In this document: one piece after another, positions 35,263 to 45,888 of the stretch
How the letters are laid out: every line of letters begins with the position of its first letter
How positions within the stretch are numbered: the stretch's first letter is position 1
Assembly: GCA_947095535.1 (NCBI GenBank)
Contig: OX352772.1
Coordinates: 32,197,445-32,261,444, forward strand
Reading direction: 5' to 3'
DNA: 64,000 nt
Origin: Poecilobothrus nobilitatus
Taxonomy: Eukaryota; Arthropoda; Insecta; Diptera; Dolichopodidae
Made by a program: the position numbers and the translations under genes
Notes under the pieces: generated by a model
Seen by the model: only the letters and a program-made list of their open reading frames with translations
Told to the model about the DNA's origin: nothing
Databases searched by the model: none

Positions 35263-35531
35263 CAAACGAATAAATAATTATCATTACCATACACACAAAC
35301 AAATAAAAAAACAAAACAACAAAAAATAAACTAGTTTCACCGAAATCATTGTCTTGCTTAATATGTCTTTAATATAACAAAATATACAAATGCATATTTT
35401 TCAGAATAATATTTTTAAAATTGTCTCATTAATTCCTTTAAAGTCTTCAAAGGCTAAAATTTTATTTATTTGGGATACATGGTTCTTATCTTACTTGTAA
35501 TTAAAAGTAAAAAATTTGTCTAGGGTCTTTT

Positions 35532-37550
35532 TATACCCTACACCTAAAGTATAGGGTATACTAACTTTGGTATGGTGTTTGTAACCACCAAAAGGAAGCG
35601 AGTTAGGTATAGACATGTATATATATTCTGAATCAGGATCACCGCCGGAGTCGATTTAGCGATGTCCGTCCGTCCGTCCGTCCGTACGCACGATAACTCA
35701 AAAAATAATGATGCTATCTTGATGAAATTTATATAGTAGGTTACTAATTACGAAAGAAAGGCTAAGTTCGAATCTGGACAAAATCCGTCCATGGGTTCGG
35801 ATTCTGGAAGCTTCCGAATGATTCCGGGCTTTTGGAGATAATCTCCGCAAACGAGATTATCTCCAAAAGCAACAAAGATAGAACCTTCAAATTTTGTACA
35901 ATGATGTTTCTTCCCGTTCGATTTATGTCTCTGAAATTTAAGAGGATTTGGTCCATGGGTTTGGGTTTTGGAAGCTTCCGAACGAGCACCAGAGCAAATG
36001 AGATTTTCTCCAAAACCAACAAAGATAGAACCTTTAAATTTGGCAGGGTGGTGTTCTTTCATGTTTTATTTAAGTCTCTGAAATGTGAGAAGATTTGGTC
36101 CATGGGTTCGGCTTTTGGAAACTTCCGAACGAGCCCCAGAGCAAACGAGATTATCTCCAAAACCAATAAAGATAGAACCTTTACTTTTCGCAGAATGGTG
36201 TTCTTTCATGTATGATTTAGGCCTCTGAAATTTAAGAGGATTTGGTCCATGGGTTTGGATTTGGAAGCTTCCGAACGAGCACCAGAGCAAATGAGATTAT
36301 CTCCAAAACCAACAAAGATATAACCTTTAAATTTGGCAGGGTGGTGTTCTTTCATGTATGATTTAGGCCTCTGAAATTTAAGAGGATTTGGTCCATGGGT
36401 TTGGATTTGGAAGCTTCCGAACGAGCACCAGAGCAAATGAGATTATCTCCAAAACCAACAAAGATATAACTTTTAAATTTGGCAGGGTGGTGTTCCTTCC
36501 CGTTCGATTTATGTCTCTGAAATTTAAGAGGATTTGGTCCATGGGTTTGGATTTGGAAGCTTCCGAACGAGCCCCAGAGCAAATGAGATTATCTCCAAAA
36601 CCAACAAAAATATAACCTTTAAATTTGGCAGGGTGGTGTTCTTTCATGTTTTATTTAAGTCTCTGAAATGTGAGAAGATTTGGTCCATGGGTTCGGCTTT
36701 TGGAAACTTCCCAGAGCAAATGAGATTATCTCCAAAAACAACAAATATATAACCTTTACTTTTGGCATATTGTTGTTCTTTCATGTATGATTTAGGCCTC
36801 TGAAATTTGAGAGGATTTGGTCCTTGGGTTCGGATTTTGAAAGCTTCCGAACGAGCCTCAGAGCAAATGATATTATCTCCAAATGCAACAAAGATATAAC
36901 CTTTAAATTAGGCAGAACGGTGTTCCTTCATGTTTGATTTATGTTTCTGAAATTTGTGAGGATTTGGTCCATGGGTTCAAATCTTGAAAGCTTCCGGACG
37001 ATCCCCAGATCAAACGAGTATATCTCCACAACCAACAAAGATAGAACTTTTATTTTTAGTACAAAGGTGTTCTGTTATGTTTCCTTTTCTGTAAAATTGG
37101 AAACTGACATTTGAAAGAATTTGAACCATGGGTTCGTATTTTGGAAACTTCCGGACGAGCACAAGAGCAACGAGCATATCTCCAAAACCAACAAAAGTAG
37201 AACCTTTAAATTTAATAGAATGGTGTTCTGGCAAGTTTTCTTTATGTTCCTGAGATGGATTCGATGAATTGGAGTGGCAATTCGGGTAGCTGACACAAAC
37301 ATCCCAAGGACTACCAATCTTCGAAAATAATTAAGATAGAAACTTAAAATTTTATACAAGGGGTGGGTGTCAAGAATATCCCAAGCGGATGCCTCTTTTA
37401 CGTTCTTGAAATTCGAGTTGAATAAGACAGAAAAGGGAAGAAGTTCAAGCACTGCCAAAAACACTTATGGATTGTTAATTTAATTCGAATTATTCAGGTG
37501 TAGGGTATTAATAAGTCGGTTGCATCGACTTACTGTTACATTTACTTGTT
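35532..37550 (+). mobile_element. Helentron/DINE-1-like element, family C, copy C2, nested
   Basis: The 5' end TATACCCTACACCTAAAG has an adjacent inverted TATAGGGTATA. The microsatellite GTCCGTCCGTCCGTCCGTCC lies at 35664-35685, followed by GCACGATAACTCAAAAAATA. The 3' sub-terminal motif AGGTGTAGGGTAT (37496-37508) is the inverse of the start. A perfect-stem hairpin AGTCG-gttgcat-CGACT (37514-37530) precedes the end near 37550. No Rep/helicase is encoded. Most of its 2 kb is an array of 146-bp tandem units. It sits inside the TIR element at 34855-37707 and must be the younger insertion. Confidence 0.82.
35780..37260 (+). repeat. 146-bp tandem repeat, about ten units, inside C2
   Basis: The anchor GGTCCATGGGTTnGG occurs at about 35787, 35949, 36097, 36244, 36390, 36536, 36682 and, with changes, near 36817, 36965 and 37124. 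The central spacings are 147, 146, 146 and 146 bp. Each unit reads TTTGGAAGCTTCCGAACGAG, GAGCAAATGAGATTATCTCC, AACCTTTAAATTTGGCAGG, TGTTCTTTCATG and a CTCTGAAATTTAAGAGGATT linker. Central units are almost identical and edge units diverged, the pattern expected of unequal exchange. Since 146 is not a multiple of three, the many 74-127-codon frames on both strands (35748-36752) cannot be one conserved protein. Confidence 0.85.
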
Positions 37551-37762
37551 TTAATTTTGAAAGTGTAATAAAGCTTGAGGGTTTTAGTTTATTTTAAAAG
37601 TGCAATAAAACCCGAATAATAGTGCAATAACACTCAACGGACCTTATTGCACTTTGAAAGTGCATTTTGAAAGTACGTTATTGCGTCAGACATTATTTCA
37701 CCTCACCGTCTAATCTAGATATTTTTCATTTCTATTAATGGAAATGTATAGTTTAGTGTAAT

Positions 37763-38135
37763 CAGGAGCGGCTCTGCCTTATAGGTGAAACAGGCGTCAG
37801 CCTAGGGCGCTAGAATTTTTAAGGTGAACACAAAAATATGTATTTATTTCTTAATTTTTTAAGATACAAACAAATTTTTTTTTATTTCTTCGATATTGGA
37901 TCAATATTGTTTGTAAATTTAGTAGAAAAAATGAAAAAAAACTATTAATTTTTCTCTATCACAATTCTTATATTACTTTTTATAATTATTTTATGTACAA
38001 TGAAAATGAAAAAAATTTATATTTTAGCAATTAAAAATTTAGTATAAACCTTTAAATAGTTAAAACACGATGTTTCAGTTGAATTTTTTTAAGTATTGGC
38101 ATTCATCCTGTAGAAATTTTCCTGAGCCGCTTCTG
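37763..38135. mobile_element. hAT-like MITE, 373 bp
   Basis: The left end CAGGAGCGGCTCTG and right end CCTGAGCCGCTTCTG are inverted matches (CAGnAGCGGCTC). The left sub-terminal sequence GGTGAAACAGGCGTCAGCC then TAGGGCGC is of the CCTAGGGCGC type seen next to TIRs of many hAT elements (family knowledge). The flanking octamers AGTGTAAT and ATTTTATT agree at five of eight positions, compatible with an old 8-bp duplication but not proof. The interior is A/T-rich with no transposase. It lies about 50 bp beyond the TIR element at 34855-37707. Confidence 0.6.
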
Positions 38136-38867
38136 ATTTTATTATTTTTTCTGAAAAAATCAAAGCGAATATTTTCCATAATTTTTTTCTTATTAATAAT
38201 TTTGTAGCGCTTCCAAATCTAAAATTGTAATTAACTAATGGGCAATATAATATAAAAAAAAATTAAAGCTTAAAAGCCTTACCCAGTTCTTATTATGACA
38301 TATCCAATAACAAAAAAATTATTTTGGATGAAGAAATTTTTGATAAAGCAATGAAATTTTATCATATATAGACAGATTTTATTAAGATATTAATTTTGTA
38401 GAATAACTTTTTTTTTTTGTAGCCTAAAAATTCTTATATTTAAAATGTAATAAAACATAATAGGCTTATAAGTGCCATAGACTTTATTGAATTCATCAAA
38501 TAGATTTTAAAACTAATTATAAAAATCTATGACACACAAAACGAAACAGAAAAAAATTCACGATGAATATAAAATAATATAAAAAAAAATAATATAAATC
38601 AATTAATATCTAAAACTATTTTATTGTTGATTTATCGTCATTGATGTTATTTTTACGATATTATCGATAATAAATAAACTTTTACATTAATTTTTTTTTA
38701 TGGTATTTGTAAATTTGTGAAGTGACAGATTTGTTTATATTGATTTCAAGAACATAATTTAATATGATGTCTTTATTTATGCTGTTGAAGGCTTTCAAGG
38801 TCTTCTGTATCATAAAGTATATATAGGTATTCTAATTTATATTAACCTAACTTTCTTAATTTATTTT
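38136..38867. other. A/T-rich spacer
   Basis: No gene or repeat recognised. Confidence 0.5.
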
Positions 38868-40444
38868 TATACCCGTACGATAGGATCGGGTATAATAAAA
38901 TTACTCCTCCGTTTGTAACACCTCGAAATAAGCGAGCTAGATATACCTTCAAAGGTATGGATCGGATCAGAAAAAAATTCTAAGACTTTTGAGCCATGTC
39001 CGTCCGTCCGTCCGTCAGCACGCTAACTCAAAAACTAAGAAAGCTAGAATCTTGAAATTTACACAAAATATTTTGGGAGTAATTTGTAGGTTCCCTATTT
39101 TTTTTGGTTGAGTTTGGACCAAGCCTTAGGGTAGCTCTCGAACACCTAACTTTTAGATCTCCACACTTTTTTTGCAATAGAGCTATGAAATTTTAACTAC
39201 TGATAGATCTCACAAAAATATTAATCTTATTTTTAATAACTTTTTTTTGTAGCCCCACCCGTTACGGAGCTACAGCTCCCCAAAGGTTCAAAAAAGCTCT
39301 ATATTTAAATTGTTATAGCACAAGTTGTATAAGGTATATCTTCATTTTGAAAACGCCAAACGATTACTACTTTCATTAGCTTTAAAAGTATATATACAAT
39401 AAATATATATTTTTGGCATACGGTGTCTTAATTTACCGTTATGCGAAACTCAAATTTTGCAAAATTCTTTAACCCTTCCATCTTCTAAACGGTTAAAGTT
39501 GGAAACTTGAAATTTTGACAGAAGTTAGATCTTTGAAAATTAGTATGAGTCATTTCAGAAATTTTTTTTGTATCACCCCCCTTTTAGGAGCTGTAAGGGG
39601 TCAAAAACTGAAAATTTCCTATTTTTAAACACCTGTAACTTGAACACCTGTTAAAATTTTTTTAAAGTAATACACAAAAATTAAAGCTCCAACATTATAT
39701 TTTTATTTCTGTTAACAACTTTTTTTAATAAAATAGGGTTACATCATAATTGACGAAAGTGTTACTTGATTTTTTCAAATTTTCTAACAAATTTCATTAA
39801 CGAATTTTTTCCATTTTGTTTTACTCGATAATTTGAAATTGTTGAGAATATAATGAGTAGTACAAAAAAATGTAATTAAATAAACAACATAACGGTTGCT
39901 TGAAGAATTTTTATTTATATGATATTGATATATATACATACTTATATAATATCATGTTTATTTACATATCGTATATGTCACTAGTGAATGAATGATAAGA
40001 GTATAGATGTATATTATATAGCGCCGTATTTACATACACATATGTATTTTATTGTACTTATAAGAAATTATTCTGTCAATGGAATATTTAAATATAATAT
40101 AATATAATATTTAAAATTATATTTATTATTTTGTACTAAGTAAATTTAATATACATTTACCTCTTAGTATTAAATGGTACTATAGAATATTTGAAAAAGT
40201 TTTGGATTGATAATCGTTATGTGGAAGGTTAGAATCTGCTTTTGAAGAATGTACATATAAACATATAGTTTGAATATATGTACAACCCATAGTTCTAGAA
40301 ATTATAAAATTCACCCAAATTATTTTAAAATACTAAAAAATTAAAAAAATAATATTGTAAGCAGAGTGACAGGCTGTGAACATACTAACGGTTCGTACGG
40401 GTATCTAAGAGTTGACAAAGTCAACTGTATTCTTCCTCGTTTTA
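38868..40444 (+). mobile_element. Helentron/DINE-1-like element, family A, copy A3 (best preserved)
   Basis: The 5' TATACCCGTACGATAGG is followed within 30 bp by its inverse CGGGTATA. The microsatellite GTCCGTCCGTCCGTCCGTC lies at 38998-39016, followed by AGCACGCTAACTCAAAAAC. The body includes GTTACGGAGCTACAGCTCC (39261-39280), TTACCGTTATGCGAAAC and ACACCTGTAACTTGAACACC. The 3' inverted motif TTCGTACGGGTA (40392-40403) is followed by a perfect hairpin AGTTGAC-aaa-GTCAACT (40410-40426) and a TATTCTTCCTCGTTTT end. It is nearly collinear with A1 over 1.6 kb in inverse orientation. There is no coding capacity. The body is shared with family B. Confidence 0.85.
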
Positions 40445-40604
40445 TTAGAAAATAAAGGACTTAACTATACATATATATGTATAAATATATATTTATTGTA
40501 AGAGACTTCTTATATTATACAAGAATTTATTAGATTTAATTATAATAAAATATGCAGACAAAGCAAATAATAATAGGCTTTTAAACCACTATTTGCGAGT
40601 AAAG

Positions 40605-40860
40605 TTTTTTTTTTTAAAGGGAAGTGGAAATCTTCCAAAGACACCATAAGTACACCCTTGGTTGTGTCAAAATCCTACTGACTAAATTCACCTCCCCTAT
40701 GTTTGATAATATAATAGGATGAAACTTACTACTAAAGTAGTATATTGGCTAGGGATTTGGAATAGGAGAATATAAGATAAAGAAACAATGAAATCGCCTA
40801 TTATTATTACTATTTTGTAAACAGTTACAACAACCAGTAGTATAAAACACCTTTCTGCAT
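40605..40860 (-). mobile_element. Non-LTR retrotransposon 3' end fragment (subfamily 2), copy 2
   Basis: Poly-T (40607-40615) is followed by GTGGAAATCTTCCAAAGACA, TGGTTGTGTCAAAATCC, TACTGACTAAATTCACC, AATAGGATGAAACTTAC, GTAGTATATTGGCTAGGG and TATTATTATTACTATTTTGTAA. All align in order with 28268-28560. It starts about 160 bp after the end of A3. No coding part was recognised. Confidence 0.6.
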
Positions 40861-41500
40861 GTGGTAATGGTTGAAGGCAGCTCCATTATAACAGCTATTA
40901 TTATTCGTATTATTATTAATTATTATAATTATTACTATTTATTACAGCGTACAGTTGAAAAACTTATGGAAAAAATAAAAAGAATAAAATCAGCTAAAAA
41001 AATTAAGAACAACATACCAGGCCCTAAAAATCGTACTTTCATATAAGTATTAGCTTTGATCTTTATCAATTTTATGTTTACATCGGTATATTAAAAATAT
41101 ATCTTCTACTGGTATTCAAACTATTAGTGTGGAGTTGTTGTGTACGATTTTAATTTCATTTATAGTAAAAATAACATTCGGCATATGAAAATTGAATTTT
41201 GTTGAAAAATTGAATATAAATACAAAATAATATTTAGTTTCAATGCACCTATATCTGTAAATAGTATTCGAATTTGATACAATATTTGGAAAACTGCTTT
41301 TAAATAGAACCTTTATACAAATATTAAATTATTACACTGATATTATTTTAATCTGGAAGGAAACTATGATTTCTTTCTTAGTTTTTCTTTATATGTGGTT
41401 TAAAGTTAAGTGTAAATTTCCTAAGAAGATTTTTTAATATTACAGTTTCCACTAATTTCCTATTACAGCATCGGTAGATATTGCGGTAAAAGCCTAGTTT
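40861..41500. other. A/T-rich spacer
   Basis: The 61-codon frame at 40861-41046 begins with (ATTATT)n-derived Ile/Tyr runs and has no family motif. Confidence 0.5.
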
Positions 41501-42343
41501 TTAGCACATTTCCAAAAAAATTTTGAAAAAATGTGCTTATTAGTTTCACTCTTTCCGTCCGTCCGTCCGTCTGTTTACAAAACTTCTACACCGTTAAAGA
41601 TAGAGAAAAAAAATTTTAACCATGGGTAGGTTATTATGATAAAAAAAATTATTTTGTGGAACAACTTTTTCATGTCTATTTCATTTCAGCCCTATCCATT
41701 ACGGAGCTACAGCCCCTCAAACTTTGAAAAAGCCCTATTTTTAAATGCGTATATCTTATGTTCTGCTTAAGATTTCTTCAATCTGAAAACGTCATTCGAC
41801 AGGTATTTTTTTTAACTTTGTAAATTAATATCAAAATTATACAATTTTTTTAAATTTAGTATTTAAATTTACCGTTATGTGAAAACCAAATTTTGCATGA
41901 TTCTTCTACTTTCATAACTCCGGCACGCTTTTAGATAGAGGCTTGAAATTTTGAGGCAAGAAAGAACTTTTAGAATTAGTATAAGTTTCCTCAGAAAATT
42001 TTTTAGTAACACCTCCCCCTCTTTAAGAGTTATTACGCCTCAAAAATTGAAAATTTGCTATTTTTAGACACCTGTAACTTAGGCACCTGTAAAAATTTTT
42101 CTTCGGCAACACATGAAAATTAAAGGTTCAATAATATATTTTTACGTGTGTTAACGGATTTTCTTAGTTATATAGGATTCCGGAATTACGGCCCCTCAAA
42201 ATTTCAAAAATGTCCTATTTTCACATTTTTTCTTATTACATGAAATTTTAAAATTTTTGTGCAAGTCACAATTATAAACAGTTTGTATTGAGTTTTGGAA
42301 ATGTGCGCTTTTAAAAACCGTTGGTTTACATTCTACCTTGTTT
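41501..42343 (+). mobile_element. Helentron-like element, family B, copy B1
   Basis: It starts TTAGCACATTTCC with a nearby inverted AAATGTGCT (41503-41511 against 41529-41537). The TCCGTCCGTCCGTCCGTC block lies at 41554-41572. The body carries ATTACGGAGCTACAGCCCC, TTACCGTTATGTGAAAACC and ACACCTGTAACTTAGGCACC, clearly homologous to family A. The 3' end has the sub-terminal GGAAATGTGC (42297-42306), a hairpin AAACC-gtt-GGTTT (42315-42327) and ACATTCTACCTTGTTT. It has the Helentron layout, but with different terminal motifs from A and C. No coding capacity. Confidence 0.78.
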
Positions 42344-45245
42344 CTTATTTATGATAGTTTTTTTTTAAATTAATACAAATTTTATAATATTAATACAAGT
42401 TTTTCAATTTTACCCTGTTGATTTTTTGAATTTCATTGATACACTTTGATTTAGTATTCTATTTATCAGTTGATCTTGATTCCCAAAGTTTTTTTTAAAT
42501 AAATAAGTTCAATTGTTCAATTGTTTGTTTTCGATATTAATAACTTTTCGACGATTTAATTACAAGTCATACCTTATATGATTAATTAAGATTCTTGTTA
42601 AGGTACTTGAAACACTAGATAACAAATTTTGTTAATTCAAAAATAATTATAATTTCTAATAATTCTCATAAGACTCTAGTTAACATTTGTCAATGTTAAG
42701 TATATATTACCCCTCCTTTTCCATTATAAATTTGTTTAATTCATAATTTCATCGAAATTAAAAAAAATAAAATTTTTATAATTTAATCATTGAATTTTTA
42801 AACACCTTTAATTTTGAATTTTTAAATCTTTAAATCTCAATTCCAATAAAGTTGTATGCAATCTTATCAAAATCCAAAATCCATATGTACAAAATCCCTT
42901 AAAAACTAAGATGTAATAAAAAAAAAAACAAACAAGAAATTGTTTTAATGCGACAACAACAGGTGTAGCAATTTTTAAAAATTCCATTATATATACAAAT
43001 AATATTTTTTAACACCTGTATTTTTAGTCACCTCTTAATAATTTCAGTTTCCTCAATTTTTATTGATTTTTTTTTTATATATATTTTCAGTTCTGTCAGC
43101 TTTCAAAAATTAATCTTAAAAGTCTTCTTCTTACCGAAAAAAAAAAAATCCACAATCAAAGTCTTTAAATTTAAAAAAAAAAAAAAAATTTCCACTCCAT
43201 TACAGGAACCAGAAAATTTGTATGCCAAAAAAAGAAAAAAAAAAAATTGAGGAAAATGTTTATTTAATTCGATAGGATATTCACGAATTAACATAATAAA
43301 GAGAAGGAAAAAGGAACAAAAAAAAAAACTGAAAATTTTCGAAATCTTCTAATAAATAATGGACCATAAAAAATTTTTTTTTCTCTTATTCCATACTATA
43401 CAAAACCATTTTTTTATGTTTACTGCATAAATATAGTATACGGTATTCTGTTATGTCTCTATAAAAGTCATAAAACAATCGTTACATTATAGTCAAAAAC
43501 ATCATACACATAAACTGCTATACATATAAGTAAAGATACAAGATTAGTGTCACAAAAAAAACAAAAAAAAAAAATCATTATAAGACAAAAGAAGAGGCAT
43601 AAAGGCTGATTCAGCAAACTAGAAAGTCTAATCACAGTGGTTTTTATTTTATTTTTATTGGATTATACAAACATTAAACCACTTCCAATAAATGTTGTCT
43701 TTATTAGAAAATCTTTATTTGTTAAAACACCTTTTTTATACTGCCTATATTTCTGCCTATTTTTATAACCATTTTAATCTTTCCGTTTTTCTTAAAAATC
43801 TATCTATAGGTTTTTTTTTTTTAAATTATACGTAAATGTATTAAACAAAAGAAAACGATATTCACTTGATAGGGAGTCGTCCTCAATTGCTATTTTTCAT
43901 TCTTAGGTGGTATAAAATTTATTTTTATGGTAGAGATGACATACCCAAAGTGATTCTTTATGTAAATTATAGATAAAATATTAAAATAAGGTAAATATTT
44001 AGATCAATGTTTTCTAAAAAGTACATTTCAGCATATATTTAATCATTTGCTATTGATAAGAAGACAAAAAAAATTTTTTAAAATGATTCTTAAAGATGCA
44101 AATAAATTGTTTCAACTTCAACAAAGGTGATATTGACAAGATGTAAGGCTAAAGGATCATAAAATCATAATTTCGTTATTGCGTGAAATACAATATCACA
44201 AAAACTTTTTGTTACTTTGCGACTCGCCAATTGATTTTTGTATTTTCTATTATCTATTTTTTGTCAATTATTTATATTAATTATTTGCATTAATTTATAT
44301 ATATACATTTGCATTTCCAGACTCAAAATACTCAGCAGAGACCCCATAATAATATTAAGAAATTTATAATTTTTTTTTTTTTGCCAATCGAAGAGCCCAG
44401 AATCTTGATAATGTTTAAGCACAGAATTTTGAATTAGAAAATTCTCCATGATAATATTTTGCATACAAAAAGATATAATGTTGAGGTAAAAATAACTTTA
44501 AGGGTACGATTAATATAAAAATGATGGAGGCGTTAAACTCCTGCTAAACAAATGACAAAAATCCTGATTTTGTAACGAAGTCAAAACTCCTCCATGTAAT
44601 GAATTTTAAGTTCCTTTCCTCCTTCAAACTTTAAAGTTCCTTTTTTTACAAATATATTTCAACACCAAAACATTTAAAATAGTAGGTACTGTAGCTTTTA
44701 AACCTCCATTAACAAATTATTGAAACCCTGATTTTGTTCTTGTTATAGTAAATTATATATTTTCGTACGCTTTGATAGTAGTAATTTCTTATGTTACTTG
44801 TTTTTCAGAACCCATTATATCAATAATTACTATGATAACAAAAATGAAATTTAACAGAGTAGCAAGAGATTAGTAAAGCATAGCAAAGTTAGTTTTATTC
44901 ATATATAGTTTCTTTTATATCTTTAAAAATACAAAATTTATTTTTTCTAAACGAAGTCATACAAATCATATGGGTGGGTCGAAATTACTATGTCTTGTCT
45001 TGCCCAAATAAGTCTTAAGATCATTATAGTACTAGCTCGTTTATATCCTCTCACCTCAAAAGCAAACTATAATGAATGATTGTTAATTTATTAATTATTT
45101 ATTTAACCTACTACTGATATGAATAAAATATAGTTGTAAGACTTTTAAATATTAATGCAATATTTTTAGGCAGTACTTCATTACTAAGCAAGACATTATT
45201 TATTTAATTATTTTAACAATTAAAACTCCCTCAGTTAACACGCCT
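42344..45245. other. 2.9-kb A/T-rich spacer
   Basis: Short frames at 43103-43294 and 44264-44464 (both minus) are Phe/Lys/Ile-rich without motifs. Around 44560 and 44725 the phrase CCTGATTTTGT recurs, resembling ATTAAAACCCTGATTTTGAAA in the middle of the foldback element (about 9765). This may be a trace of that repeat. Nothing else was recognised. Confidence 0.45.
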
Positions 45246-45885
45246 TCTGTTTTTTTATTTTTATTTTTTTATTTCTTAATTAAATTTTATTTTTGTACCT
45301 TTTTAACAATTTTAACTTAGCATAGTCTAAGAAAAATTTACAACTAGAAAATTAGGTATTTAAAACCAATAGTAATGTTTATATTAAGATAAACAATTAA
45401 CTTATAACTTATCAACTTAACATGCTTAACCTAATCTACAAACCTAAATTAGGAAGCAATTGCTTGTTGTCTAAGATCATCCAATCCAATATCAATATTG
45501 TTTTTTAATAAATTTGAATTTGTCCGCACAAATGGGCAAGAATTGTTTTTGCATATGGGCTGCCTATTATAGTGAAATAATATAGGGACATGACTTTGGT
45601 TTTAAATGTAACCATTTTGAACCAAAAAGATGAAATGCTCAGGGGCTACAAAATAAGGAGCAAATTCCTTTTAATGTTCCTCATTGTGGTAAAATATATG
45701 TGGTATTAAATCATTTCTAGAAGTTTTTAGTGTTCTATCATATTATGTGTTTAACCAGTTATCCATTAATTTTAATAAATGTATTTTGCATATTTATAGG
45801 AGATTTAATATTGGAATTAGCCAGAGAAAGATTGGGATTTCAATGTTAGGTTATTAAAGCTGCAATTGACATGTAGAATTTAAAT
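45246..45885 (-). pseudogene. Jockey-like non-LTR retrotransposon 3' end, copy E3
   Basis: On the minus strand, broken frames give NDLIPHIFYHNEE (about 45675-45710), then a VPILFHYNRQPICK phrase and LDDLRQQAIAS. They parallel NGLISHIYYHNEE and VPLLFHYSRWAT of copy E2. The 3' UTR and an A-rich tail (T-rich on plus, 45247-45290) follow. The upstream end abuts the (TTTA)n tail of the next element at about 45889, so that element may have been inserted into this copy or beside it. Confidence 0.6.
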
Positions 45886-45888
45886 TAT

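Larger units (their letters stand above)
34855..37707. mobile_element. TIR DNA transposon with 8-bp target duplication (P- or hAT-like, non-autonomous)
   Basis: The left end GGTGAGGTGAAATAA (34855) and right end TTATTTCACCTCACC (37693-37707) are perfect 15-bp inverted repeats. They are flanked by a perfect 8-bp direct repeat GTCTAATC (34847-34854 and 37708-37715). Eight-base duplications are made by P-superfamily, hAT and Merlin transposases (family knowledge). The TGAAATAAC portion of the TIR recalls the P-element terminus, so P-like is my first guess. Sub-terminal repeats AAAAGTGAAATAA (left) and AAAGTGCAATAA (right) may be transposase-binding arrays. Without the nested Helentron-like C2 (35532-37550) the element is only about 830 bp. 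No transposase frame is seen. Confidence 0.8.

Noticed and set aside
35748..36752. Set of 72-127-codon frames with repeated protein phrases on both strands
   Set aside because: They are translations of the 146-bp tandem array. The period is not a multiple of three, and both strands stay open by chance, so no single protein is conserved.
35780..37260. Possible CRISPR array
   Set aside because: Units are directly adjacent, 146 bp long and without variable spacers. The array lies inside a eukaryotic transposon, with no cas genes.
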